Positions 20,090 to 27,570 of a stretch of DNA of 29,444 nt are shown here, one piece after another. The position numbers and the translations under genes are program-made. The DNA is taken from the IMG/VR virus record IMGVR_UViG_3300044675_000310, positions 1-29,444 of that record, one strand, 5' to 3'. This stretch comes from a virus. Every line of letters begins with the position of its first letter. The first letter of the stretch is position 1. The notes beneath the pieces were generated by a model, which worked only from the letters and a program-made list of their open reading frames with translations, did not search any database and was not told the DNA's origin.

Positions 20090-22150
20090 ATGGCAGGTTT
20101 AAATTTTCTTCGTGTAGTCTCTAACGCTGAACTCACCAAGCAGGATGAGGACGCAACGGCGCAGGCTTTACAAGAGCGACAGAACCAGCCAATGGTACTT
20201 GGCTTGTCTCAACACGTTCGTATGTGCTGGGATGTAGCGAAGATTGCCAAGAAGCCCATCGAAGACCAAATGCTGACCGCTATGCGTCAGCGTAATGGTA
20301 CGTATGAGCCAGATAAGCTACGTCAGATTAAGCAACAAGGCGGTTCGGAAATCTACATGATGATTACCGAAGTGAAGTGTCGTGCTGCGGAGTCGTGGTT
20401 ACGAGACATCTTGCTTGACAGCGGTACACCCCCTTGGGATATTGTCCCCACCCCGATTCCTGACTTGTCGCCACTTGACCGTCAACAGATTCAAGACACG
20501 TTTGCCAGCGAAGTGTTAACTATGCTGGAGGAGAACCAACAAGCTCCTAGCAAACAAGAAATGGCGCAACTCAAAGAGATGGTCTCACAGGACTATCGCT
20601 TTAAGATTTTGCAAGACGCACAGACCCGTGCTGACAAGATGAAGCTAAAGATTGAAGACCAGTTTGCTCAAGGCGGCTGGGCTGATTCATTCAACGACTT
20701 CGTTACTGACCTTGTAACTTACCCATGTGCCTTTATCAAAGGCCCGATTGTGCGTCGTCAACGTACACTTGGTTGGAAGATGGTTGATGGTCGTACGACT
20801 GTAGAACCAATTGAAAGACTTGCTCCTGAGTTTGAGCGAGTTGACCCATTCCGTATCTATCCTGAGCCGGGTATTACCCGCCTCGAAGATGGTTACTTGT
20901 TCGAGCATCACCCACTGTCTCGCCCTAACCTATCAGACCTTATTGGTGTGCCGGGTTACGACGATGACGCTATCCGTAGTATCTTAGATGAAGGCGCAGG
21001 CCCATCTTGGATTAACGAAGACGTGGAGTTGATTAAGAACGAGGAGGAGCGCAAGTACTACTCCTACATGCGTCCGACTGATGTGTACGATGCGCTTGAG
21101 TTCTGGGGCAAAGTCTCCGGCAAGATGCTTCGTGAGTGGGGATTGACTGAAGAAGAAATCCCTGACGAGGCTCAAGAGTACGATGCCAACGTCTGGATGA
21201 TTGGTAACTACGTCATCAAGGCTGTATTGAACTACGACCCACTGGGTCAGAAACCATACGCTAAGACTTCGTTTATCAAGTGCCCCGGTGCGTTCTGGGG
21301 TAAGGGTATTCCCGAAATCATTGAAGACTTGCAGAACGTGTGTAACGCTGCTGCTCGTGCGTTGGTGAACAACATGGGTATTGCTTCCGGCCCTCAGGTC
21401 GAAGTAAACCTAGAGCGTATTCCTCCGAACGAAGACATCACACAGATGTCCCCTTGGAAGATTTGGCAAGTGACCAACGACCCTGTGGGTTCGAGTGCAC
21501 CTGCTGTACGCTTCACACAACCAGACGATAACGCACAGACCCTTGTGGCTGTGTACGATAAATTTGCACGCTTGGCTGATGACCACTCCGGTATCCCAGC
21601 TTACCTTTATGGCAACACGGATGTACAAGGCGCAGGCCGTACATCGTCTGGCCTGTCCATGCTGATGGGCGCTGCTGGTAAGGGTATCCGCCAAGTTGTT
21701 GGTCACATCGACGGTGATGTGATTAAACCTATTGTCCAACGTCAGTTCGTATACAACATGCGCTACGACGAGGATGAATCTATTAAGGGTGATGTACAAG
21801 TCATCGCCAAAGGCGCAATCAACTTGGCTGTCAAAGAGACTGTCAACGTGCGCCGTATTGAATTTCTTAACGCAACCGCCAATGAAATCGACATGTCGAT
21901 TCTTGGTAAGGATGGTCGCGCCGCGATTCTTCGTGAAGTGGCTAAAGGGTTGCAGATGTCTGTGGATGAACTCATTCCATCTCGGGATAAACTTGCGTAT
22001 CAAGGCCGCATAGCAGCGGCTGCTGAACAAACACAAGCTCTAGCTGCCCAACAGCAGCAACCAGCAGGTGCAGCACTTCAGCCTGATGGCACACCCAAAG
22101 GTGGTATGGAAGCAAACACAGTCATGAATCGCAGTGGGGGTCAACCGTGA
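20090..22150 (+). CDS. Portal (head-tail connector) protein
   Basis: 686 aa. Long mixed alpha/beta protein with portal-like features: an N-terminal arm, the ITEVKCRAAESWLRDILLDS helix with GTPPWDIVPTP after it, a GYLFEHHPL segment, the NMGIASGPQVEVNLERIPPN stretch, and GRTSSGLSMLMGAAGKGIRQ (about 524-543), a pattern of portals of this type. The C-terminus is helical with Gln runs (AAAAEQTQALAAQQQQ). The dodecamer at the capsid vertex conducts DNA and binds TerL. The call rests on length, motif style and position between terL and scaffold/capsid. No Shine-Dalgarno is present. The stop overlaps a GTG start. Confidence 0.88.
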   Translation: MAGLNFLRVVSNAELTKQDEDATAQALQERQNQPMVLGLSQHVRMCWDVAKIAKKPIEDQMLTAMRQRNGTYEPDKLRQIKQQGGSEIYMMITEVKCRAAESWLRDILLDSGTPPWDIVPTPIPDLSPLDRQQIQDTFASEVLTMLEENQQAPSKQEMAQLKEMVSQDYRFKILQDAQTRADKMKLKIEDQFAQGGWADSFNDFVTDLVTYPCAFIKGPIVRRQRTLGWKMVDGRTTVEPIERLAPEFERVDPFRIYPEPGITRLEDGYLFEHHPLSRPNLSDLIGVPGYDDDAIRSILDEGAGPSWINEDVELIKNEEERKYYSYMRPTDVYDALEFWGKVSGKMLREWGLTEEEIPDEAQEYDANVWMIGNYVIKAVLNYDPLGQKPYAKTSFIKCPGAFWGKGIPEIIEDLQNVCNAAARALVNNMGIASGPQVEVNLERIPPNEDITQMSPWKIWQVTNDPVGSSAPAVRFTQPDDNAQTLVAVYDKFARLADDHSGIPAYLYGNTDVQGAGRTSSGLSMLMGAAGKGIRQVVGHIDGDVIKPIVQRQFVYNMRYDEDESIKGDVQVIAKGAINLAVKETVNVRRIEFLNATANEIDMSILGKDGRAAILREVAKGLQMSVDELIPSRDKLAYQGRIAAAAEQTQALAAQQQQPAGAALQPDGTPKGGMEANTVMNRSGGQP

Positions 22151-22362
22151 TACGTCCTGACCCATCAGTTGTAAAGGCTCTTTCTGTCGCTGTGCGTCAG
22201 CATCCAGAACTTCTGGACTGGTTGGCTACATGGCGTATGCACGAGCTAGAGCAACTACCATCTGCGGTAAACAACGCGGCATTGATGCAGGGGCGATGCC
22301 AAGTTTTGGGTGAGATTTACAAACTCGCCAAAGAGTCCCCTGAACTAGCGGCAAAGTTATGA
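22147..22362 (+). CDS. Small hypothetical protein after portal
   Basis: 71 aa, GTG start overlapping the portal stop (GTGA). All-helical (SVVKALSVAVRQHPELLDWL, then RMHELEQLPSAVNNAALMQG), with a C-terminal KLAKESPELAAKL. No recognised family. Its overlap with the portal and its place before scaffold suggest a morphogenesis accessory. Confidence 0.7.
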   Translation: MIRPDPSVVKALSVAVRQHPELLDWLATWRMHELEQLPSAVNNAALMQGRCQVLGEIYKLAKESPELAAKL

Positions 22363-22408
22363 TATGACTCGCCGTCTAATCCACGCATACCGATAGGAGC
22401 GTTTTACT

Positions 22409-23455
22409 ATGGCACTTCCAGAGCAAATTCGTAAACAGACCGAGGCAGTTCAAGAACTGTATAAGCAACTCAATGGTGATGGAACCAATGGCGAGGAACA
22501 AAATTCTTCCGCCGACGGTGGAACTCCGCCCAGCAATGATGCTAATACACGCACTCCGACCGCCGACGATGATGCTGGTTCGAACAATGCTGCCCAGTCA
22601 TCTAGTGTTGAGCACACGAAAGATGATGGAAAAGGCTCAGAAGATAATTTATCTCAGAAATATCGCACTCTCCAAGGCATGTACAACGCCGAAGTTCCTC
22701 GCCTGCATGGGCAGAACAAAGAACTTTCAGGTCGTTTGCAGCAGATGGAGCAATTGTTGGCAACGATTTCTGCGCAACAGTCTTCAGGTCGCTCAGGGCA
22801 GGTCAGTATTGACCCGCTAGTTACTGAGAAAGACCAAGAGGAATATGGGGAGTCACTAGACGTTATGCGTCGTGTGACACGAGAGGAGTTAATTCCTGTC
22901 GCCCAGAAAATTGCACAGCTTGACCGTTTACTTCAGCAGTTTCAGACTAGCGTAGTGCCACAGGTGAATAACCTTGCACATCGTCAAGCCGCAACTGTCG
23001 AACAACAATTTTGGATGGAGTTGACAGGCTACATTCCGAACTGGAAAGCTATCAATGAAGACCCAGACTTCCAGTCTTGGCTTCTTGAGACTGACCCGTT
23101 GTCTGGTATTAGCCGCCAAACCATTCTTGAGGACGCTCAACGTGGCCTCGATGTGCGCAGAGTAGTTAACTTCTTTAAGTCTTGGCTTGAAATAACTGGA
23201 CAAGTCACTGCTGCTCAAAACACCCGCCGGAATGTGTCTGCTTCCGAGTTGGAACGCCAAGTTGCCCCCGGTAAAGGGCGCAGCACAGGTAACCCAACAG
23301 GAACAAACGCCAAGACCTACAGCCCTGATGACATCAAAACCTTTTTCAACGATGTTCGTCTAGGCAAGTACAAAGGACGTGAAGCAGAGCGTGACCGCAC
23401 CGAACGTGACATTTTCTCTGCACAGAGAGAAGGTCGCATAATTGTTAACGCTTGA
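22409..23455 (+). CDS. Capsid assembly scaffolding-like protein
   Basis: 348 aa, SD AGGAG upstream of ATG 22409. Residues about 20-85 are a low-complexity Asn/Asp/Ser/Glu linker. Residues about 85-185 are helical with coiled-coil character (LSQKYRTLQGMYNAEVPRLH, then KELSGRLQQMEQLLATISAQ). The C-terminus is basic and charged (DDIKTFFNDVRLGKYKGREA, then ERDRTERDIFSAQREGR). An acidic, coiled-coil, highly charged protein directly before the major capsid gene is the usual place and style of a scaffold, whose basic C-terminus binds coat. No HK97-type protease is seen. Confidence 0.82.
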   Translation: MALPEQIRKQTEAVQELYKQLNGDGTNGEEQNSSADGGTPPSNDANTRTPTADDDAGSNNAAQSSSVEHTKDDGKGSEDNLSQKYRTLQGMYNAEVPRLHGQNKELSGRLQQMEQLLATISAQQSSGRSGQVSIDPLVTEKDQEEYGESLDVMRRVTREELIPVAQKIAQLDRLLQQFQTSVVPQVNNLAHRQAATVEQQFWMELTGYIPNWKAINEDPDFQSWLLETDPLSGISRQTILEDAQRGLDVRRVVNFFKSWLEITGQVTAAQNTRRNVSASELERQVAPGKGRSTGNPTGTNAKTYSPDDIKTFFNDVRLGKYKGREAERDRTERDIFSAQREGRIIVNA

Positions 23456-23471
23456 TTAGAGGAGTAATATC

Positions 23472-24380
23472 ATGGCATTTCCCGTAGCCGCAGGCCGCCC
23501 GAACTATTCGGGTAACTTCATTCCAGAAATCTGGTCTGGTAAACTCATCGAGAATTTCTACGACGCCACCGTGCTCGCAGCAATCTCTAACACTAACTAC
23601 GAAGGTGAAATTCGTAAAATGGGTGACACGGTTAACATCCGTACCACTCCTGAAATCACTATCAAGACTTACGTTAAGGGCCAAACCCTGAGCGTTGAGA
23701 ATCCTGATAAACCAAAAATCCAATTGGTTATCGACAAGGGCGAGTACTTTGCCTGTATCGAAGACGACGTGGATAAGGTTCAAGCCGATGTGAACATGAT
23801 GGACACTTGGTCTAAAGACGCTTCTGAGCGTATGAAGATTAAGATTGACCAACGTGTTTTAACAGATATTCTTCCAAGCATTTCTGCCTCGAACAAAGGT
23901 GCATCTGCTGGTCGTATCTCTGGCAACATTGACTTGGGTACATCTGGTTCGGCTATCGCTATTACTAAGACCAACGTCCTTGAATACATCGTAGACATGG
24001 GCACTGTTCTTGACGAAGCAAACTGCCCTGAGTCTGAGCGTTTCTTGATTATTCCAGCCAAGATGGCTGGTTACATTAAGAAGTCAGACCTGAAGGATGC
24101 TTCTATCACTGGTGACAGCGTTTCTGTGTTGCGTAACGGTCGCTTGGGCATGATTGACCGCTTTACTGTCTATGTAAGCCACAACTTATCTGTGACTTCT
24201 GGCAAGTTCAGCATCATTTCTGGTCACAAGATGGGCTTTACTTTTGCTTCACAGATGACTGAGATGGAGTCTTTGCGTGCAGAGTCTACTTTCGGTAACG
24301 TCATTCGTGGCTTGCAAGTTTACGGCTACCAAGTTGTTAAACCTGAAGCATTGGCACAAGGTATCGTTACTTTAGCGTAA
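23472..24380 (+). CDS. Major capsid protein
   Basis: 302 aa, SD AGGAG at 8 nt. Begins MAFPVAAGRPNYSGNFIPEI with an N-terminal arm typical of coats, then FYDATVLAAISNTNYEGEIR and GDTVNIRTTPEI, a pattern frequent in phage coat proteins with an HK97-like fold, and an E-loop-like charged region around KGEYFACIEDDVDKVQADVN. The C-terminal third (ISGHKMGFTFASQMTEMESL and NVIRGLQVYGYQVVKPEALA) is the characteristic coat ending. It follows the scaffold and is followed by a strong terminator. Codon use is skewed to highly expressed style. Not autocleaved as far as I can see. Confidence 0.93.
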   Translation: MAFPVAAGRPNYSGNFIPEIWSGKLIENFYDATVLAAISNTNYEGEIRKMGDTVNIRTTPEITIKTYVKGQTLSVENPDKPKIQLVIDKGEYFACIEDDVDKVQADVNMMDTWSKDASERMKIKIDQRVLTDILPSISASNKGASAGRISGNIDLGTSGSAIAITKTNVLEYIVDMGTVLDEANCPESERFLIIPAKMAGYIKKSDLKDASITGDSVSVLRNGRLGMIDRFTVYVSHNLSVTSGKFSIISGHKMGFTFASQMTEMESLRAESTFGNVIRGLQVYGYQVVKPEALAQGIVTLA

Positions 24381-24386
24381 CCAACT

Positions 24387-24410
24387 GGGGGGCTTCGGCC
24401 TCCCGTTTTT
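24387..24410 (+). terminator. Terminator after the major capsid gene
   Basis: GGGGGGC-TTCG-GCCTCCC (7 bp, stable TTCG loop) followed by GTTTTT and another T-run. It could act as a partial attenuator that keeps capsid mRNA above downstream tail mRNA. Confidence 0.85.
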
Positions 24411-24430
24411 AACTTTTTTGGAGATTTAAA

Positions 24431-24904
24431 ATGGCTACATACACTGACTCTCTGGGCTTTAATAAAGGCTCGGCTGCTTACCCTGCGGATTCTCTTAATA
24501 AGACTGTTCGTTTGGAAATTACGCTTGATTTCCCTGCAATCATTGCGGCGCGTCTTGCTGCTGGTGCTACTGCACTGGCTGCTTCTGATGTGATGGAAAT
24601 TATCCCTATCCCTGCTGGCACTATCGTGTCTAACGTAGGTATGGTGGTAACTACTGCCGCTGGCGTCACTAGCACCATTTCTATCGGTGACGGCTCTGCC
24701 GCCGCTGGTTACTTGGCTGCTACTTCAGCGAACGCTACTGGTACTTCTGGTGGTGTTCCTGTGTTGTCGTCTGGTGCATTTGCTCCCACTCTGAGTGGTG
24801 GTAAGGTGTACGCTGCTGCTGATACTATCGACATCACGCTTGGTACTGCTGTACCAGCCGCTGCTGTTGTGCGTGTCTTCGCATTGTTGACAGACATCAA
24901 CTAA
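24431..24904 (+). CDS. Probable head decoration or minor structural protein
   Basis: 157 aa, SD GGAGAT before the ATG. It opens MATYTDSLGFNKGSAAYPAD, then a strand-rich, Ala/Thr/Gly-rich body (MEIIPIPAGTIVSNVGMVVT; GVTSTISIGDGSAAAGYLAA). The fold suggests a compact beta sandwich or trimeric decoration protein, with the expected position right after the major capsid. The surrounding terminators suggest it is transcribed in a defined amount. The function is inference from position and composition. It could also be a head-fibre protein. Confidence 0.75.
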   Translation: MATYTDSLGFNKGSAAYPADSLNKTVRLEITLDFPAIIAARLAAGATALAASDVMEIIPIPAGTIVSNVGMVVTTAAGVTSTISIGDGSAAAGYLAATSANATGTSGGVPVLSSGAFAPTLSGGKVYAAADTIDITLGTAVPAAAVVRVFALLTDIN

Positions 24905-24909
24905 AAGGT

Positions 24910-24932
24910 GGGGGGCTTTAGCCCCCCTTCTT
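24910..24932 (+). terminator. Hairpin/weak terminator after the decoration gene
   Basis: GGGGGGC-TTTA-GCCCCCC, a perfect 7-bp stem followed by only TTCTT. Probably a partial terminator or 3' mRNA stabiliser. Confidence 0.65.
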
Positions 24933-24947
24933 ACATAGGAGAACAAT

Positions 24948-25241
24948 ATGTCAAAAGGTGTAGAAGTACTTCAAGTAACCGCCGATGGTCTTGCCATCAC
25001 AGGGCGTTTTTATCTAAGGCAAGTGTGTGTAGTGCATAAGGGCAGCGGAGATGTCGATGTAGACATCTACGACCAACTTACTGCTCCCGCTGGTGGGGAT
25101 ACTCCGCACTGCCAGATTCCTGCTTTAGGTAAGGGCGTGAACACCATACCTGTTCCGACTCCCGGCATGTTGTTCCTTACTGGGGCGTATGTTGATTTAC
25201 CTACCAACACAAGCATCGTGTTGTTCTACGAGAAAGCCTAA
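24948..25241 (+). CDS. Small beta-rich structural protein
   Basis: 97 aa, SD AGGAGA before ATG 24948. Strand-rich throughout (VEVLQVTADGLAITGRFYLR; GSGDVDVDIYDQLTAPAGGD), like small head or tail decoration proteins. No family recognised. The neighbours are the decoration protein and a basic DUF-type protein, so a minor virion protein is likely. Confidence 0.7.
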   Translation: MSKGVEVLQVTADGLAITGRFYLRQVCVVHKGSGDVDVDIYDQLTAPAGGDTPHCQIPALGKGVNTIPVPTPGMLFLTGAYVDLPTNTSIVLFYEKA

Positions 25242-25243
25242 TC

Positions 25244-25525
25244 ATGGCTACCAAAGACTCCCGACTTGAGCGTGCTGGAGTATCAGGCTATAACCAGCCT
25301 AAGCGTACTCCGGGCCACCCGACTAAAAGCCACGTTGTTGTGGCGAAGTCTGGCACTGAGGTGAAGACGATTCGCTTCGGGCAGCAAGGTGTCAAGGGTG
25401 CTGGTGCAAATCCGACGACGGCTTCTGAGAAGGCTCGTAAAAAGAGCTTTGAAGCACGTCATGCGAAAAACATTGCCAAAGGCAAAATGTCTGCGGCATA
25501 CTGGGCGGACAAGGTGAAATGGTGA
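25244..25525 (+). CDS. Basic phage protein of the DUF5872/DUF6321-like type
   Basis: 93 aa, Lys/Arg-rich. It carries the pattern SRLERAGVSGYNQPKRTPGH then KSHVVVAKSGTEVKTIRFG, and ends in SFEARHAKNIAKGKMSAAYW and ADKVKW. This ending and the RFGQQGVKG element are shared by small basic phage proteins that I remember under DUF5872/DUF6321-type names; I am unsure which DUF applies. A role binding DNA in the capsid or in the host chromosome is plausible from charge. Its stop overlaps the next gene by 7 nt. Confidence 0.8.
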   Translation: MATKDSRLERAGVSGYNQPKRTPGHPTKSHVVVAKSGTEVKTIRFGQQGVKGAGANPTTASEKARKKSFEARHAKNIAKGKMSAAYWADKVKW

Positions 25526-25674
25526 AAGAAGTTTGGGATAAACCAAGACCTAAAGGACTCGGTAAGCCGAAGCCTTTAACGCCTGAGCAGAAAGCAAAGG
25601 CGAAAGCGGCGGCTAAGAAAGCGGGGCGCAAATACCCTAACTTGGTCGATAATATGAGAGCAGCAAAAAAGTAA
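25519..25674 (+). CDS. 51-aa Lys/Pro-rich protein
   Basis: ATG 25519 (in frame with a GTG one codon later that overlaps the previous stop) to TAA 25674. 51 aa, about one third Lys: KPRPKGLGKPKPLTPEQKAK, then AAAKKAGRKYPNLVDNMRAA. Similar Lys/Pro/Ala micro-proteins ending NLVDNMRAAKK are familiar to me from related phages next to the basic DUF protein, which supports a real gene. Likely binds nucleic acid. Confidence 0.75.
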   Translation: MVKEVWDKPRPKGLGKPKPLTPEQKAKAKAAAKKAGRKYPNLVDNMRAAKK

Positions 25675-25684
25675 GGAGAGTTGC

Positions 25685-25930
25685 ATGGCACGTTACCTGC
25701 GAAACAAACGAGATGGTTTCATTTACGATTACACTGACTTGTTGGCTGAGAACCCATTGGTTGAGGAAGTAACTGAGGAAGAAGCGTTTCCTGAGAAGTT
25801 CATCCCAAAGAAACAGACTGGTCGTAAGACAGGCTTAAAGCTAGAGACTCCTGAGGAAGAAATCCCAGTTGAACCTCCTGTTGAAAACCACGAACTCAAC
25901 GCTGATGCTTCTAAGGGATTACCCGAATGA
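25685..25930 (+). CDS. Small acidic hypothetical protein
   Basis: 81 aa, SD AAGGAG before the ATG. It starts with an aromatic/basic motif (MARYLRNKRDGFIYDYTDLL) and then becomes Glu/Pro-rich and probably disordered (EEVTEEEAFPEKFIPKKQTG; TPEEEIPVEPPVENHE). An N-terminal peptide plus acidic tail could be a small virion component. ATGA overlap with the adaptor gene that follows. Confidence 0.7.
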   Translation: MARYLRNKRDGFIYDYTDLLAENPLVEEVTEEEAFPEKFIPKKQTGRKTGLKLETPEEEIPVEPPVENHELNADASKGLPE

Positions 25931-26577
25931 TACTCAATGATGTAGTCACCGAGGCTCGCCGCCTTTTACAAGACATTAGTGCACCCCAACGCTACAGCGA
26001 TGCGGTGTTACTTGGCTTTGCCAATCAAACGCTCAAGCGTATGTCTGTATTGCGCCCTGACCTCTTTGCCTACATCGGGGATATTCCATGCACGGCAGGG
26101 TCTGTTATTCAGTCCCCTCCAATCGAGTCACTTCGTGTTGTGGAAATCTTCCAAGTCAAAGACGGCTCAGGTGTAACGGAAGTTGACCGTACCGCCCTTG
26201 ACCAGACGTACCCCGGCTGGATGAATGATGCTGCTGGCCCAACGGTCAACTGGATGCGTCATGTGCGCAACCCCAACAAGTTCTTTATCTATCCCAAAGC
26301 CCCCGCAGGTCTAGTCCTTATTGGGGAATACGCACAGACTCCCCCTAACTACGCTGGTGTAGACACTGTGGCTTTGTTGCCCGATGCTTTCTTCCCTGTT
26401 GTGGTTGACGGTACTGTGTTCTTAGCTGAATCCGTAGATAATGAGCATGTAAACTCTAACCGTGCGCAGTTGTTCCAACAAGCATTTACCCAAGCACTTG
26501 GTGTGAGCGCACAGGCAAGGTCACTGACTGACACGGAAGAAGCGGGTCTATCTAAAGAACAGGTAATCGCCTCATGA
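25927..26577 (+). CDS. Phage head-tail adaptor protein (DUF6682-like)
   Basis: 216 aa. An N-terminal helix bundle (LNDVVTEARRLLQDISAPQR, then SDAVLLGFANQTLKRMSVLR) is followed by a beta domain (PIESLRVVEIFQVKDGSGVT, FFIYPKAPAGLVLIGEYAQT) and a C-terminal helix. The opening ILNDVV.EARRLLQD and PDLFAY pattern is that of adaptor or tail-tubular-A-like proteins (DUF6682) that sit on the portal and seat the tail. ATGA overlaps on both sides with its neighbours support coordinate expression. Confidence 0.8.
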   Translation: MILNDVVTEARRLLQDISAPQRYSDAVLLGFANQTLKRMSVLRPDLFAYIGDIPCTAGSVIQSPPIESLRVVEIFQVKDGSGVTEVDRTALDQTYPGWMNDAAGPTVNWMRHVRNPNKFFIYPKAPAGLVLIGEYAQTPPNYAGVDTVALLPDAFFPVVVDGTVFLAESVDNEHVNSNRAQLFQQAFTQALGVSAQARSLTDTEEAGLSKEQVIAS

Positions 26578-27227
26578 GTACTCGCACATTTCTCTCGTTG
26601 GCTACACGCCTTGCGGCAAGTGTACCGGGCTGTCCGCAGCCAATCTTAGAGCAACATATTCGTGATTCAGCGATTGAGACGTGCGAGCGTACGCTTGCAT
26701 GGCGTTATCAGCAACCTTCAATCCGTTTGACCCCGGGCGTGTACGAGTATCCGTACAACAACCCAACTCAGACTGAAGTTCACGCCTTCCTTACAGCCAC
26801 AGTAAATGGTGCACCACTCTCGCCTTTAACGCTTGAGCAGTTGTATGACACCTACCCACAGTGGCCTGATTTAGATGTAAACCAACGGGCTGACCCGAAG
26901 TTTATTTGTCAGCTAGACCCTGACAGCTTTGTTCTTGCCCCACTACCTGATAGCTCTGTATCGTACGACCTCAGGATGATTGTGGTTCTAAAGCCTTTAC
27001 GTACGTCTACAGGCATGGACAAGACAATCTTTGATGACCTAGAGAACGTCATCATGCACGGTGCGTTGCAGCACCTCCTCGTCATGCCAAACAAAAACTG
27101 GAGTGACCGTGAGTTGGCTACGTATCATGCCAAGCAATATCTTTCAAAAATAACCGAGCGCAGAGCAAGAGCTAATCTAGGTGCAGCCCGTGCCTCGATG
27201 AGCGTGCAGATGCGCCCTTTAGCGTGA
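26574..27227 (+). CDS. Probable neck/head-closure or tail connector protein
   Basis: 217 aa. Helical start (FLSLATRLAASVPGCPQPIL, then HIRDSAIETCERTLAWRYQQ), followed by beta-rich sequence (SIRLTPGVYEYPYNNPTQTE and SYDLRMIVVLKPLRTSTGMD) and a helical end (HLLVMPNKNWSDRELATYHA, then KQYLSKITERRARANLGA). The RDSAIE.CE...W motif is common in a second connector protein next to DUF6682 in such phages. Position after the adaptor and before the tail-fibre-like genes supports a connector or head-closure role. Confidence 0.75.
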   Translation: MSTRTFLSLATRLAASVPGCPQPILEQHIRDSAIETCERTLAWRYQQPSIRLTPGVYEYPYNNPTQTEVHAFLTATVNGAPLSPLTLEQLYDTYPQWPDLDVNQRADPKFICQLDPDSFVLAPLPDSSVSYDLRMIVVLKPLRTSTGMDKTIFDDLENVIMHGALQHLLVMPNKNWSDRELATYHAKQYLSKITERRARANLGAARASMSVQMRPLA

Positions 27228-27234
27228 GGACAAT

Positions 27235-27570
27235 ATGGCTGCTGATGTCATTCGTTTAGTAGAAGGTGATGAGAAGCCAGTCATTGTTGTTACGTTGACT
27301 GACGACTTAACTGGTTCGCCTATTGATTTATCTCTGTCCACCACGGTTGTCACAATTAAGTTCAGAGAATCTGGTACAACTACACTGTTGTCCACTATTA
27401 GCACCTCTAAGCTGAGTGGTGGTACGACTGGGCAGATACAATTTAATTTTGCTGGTGGTGTGCTTAATGTAGACCCCGGCATGTACGAAGGCGAGATTGT
27501 GATTAACTTTAACGGTGAAGTACAGACTGTGTATGACACTCTACGCTTTACGGTTAGAGAGAGCTTCTAA
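27235..27570 (+). CDS. BppU-N-like beta-sandwich tail protein
   Basis: 111 aa, SD GAGGAC before the ATG. Strand-only sequence: RLVEGDEKPVIVVTLTDDLT, SPIDLSLSTTVVTIKFRESG, GQIQFNFAGGVLNVDPGMYE, EIVINFNGEVQTVYDTLRFT. The order, the PIDLS segment and the GxYEGEI ending match the N-terminal domain of baseplate upper protein (BppU)-like proteins, an immunoglobulin-like fold that docks receptor-binding parts. It shares its stop with the fibre ATG (TAATG), so the two are coupled. Confidence 0.78.
   Translation: MAADVIRLVEGDEKPVIVVTLTDDLTGSPIDLSLSTTVVTIKFRESGTTTLLSTISTSKLSGGTTGQIQFNFAGGVLNVDPGMYEGEIVINFNGEVQTVYDTLRFTVRESF

Noticed and set aside
21410-22036. 208-aa open frame on the minus strand inside the portal gene
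   Set aside because: It lies fully within the portal CDS, has Cys/His/Val-rich composition typical of an antisense shadow, and no ribosome site or neighbours on that strand.
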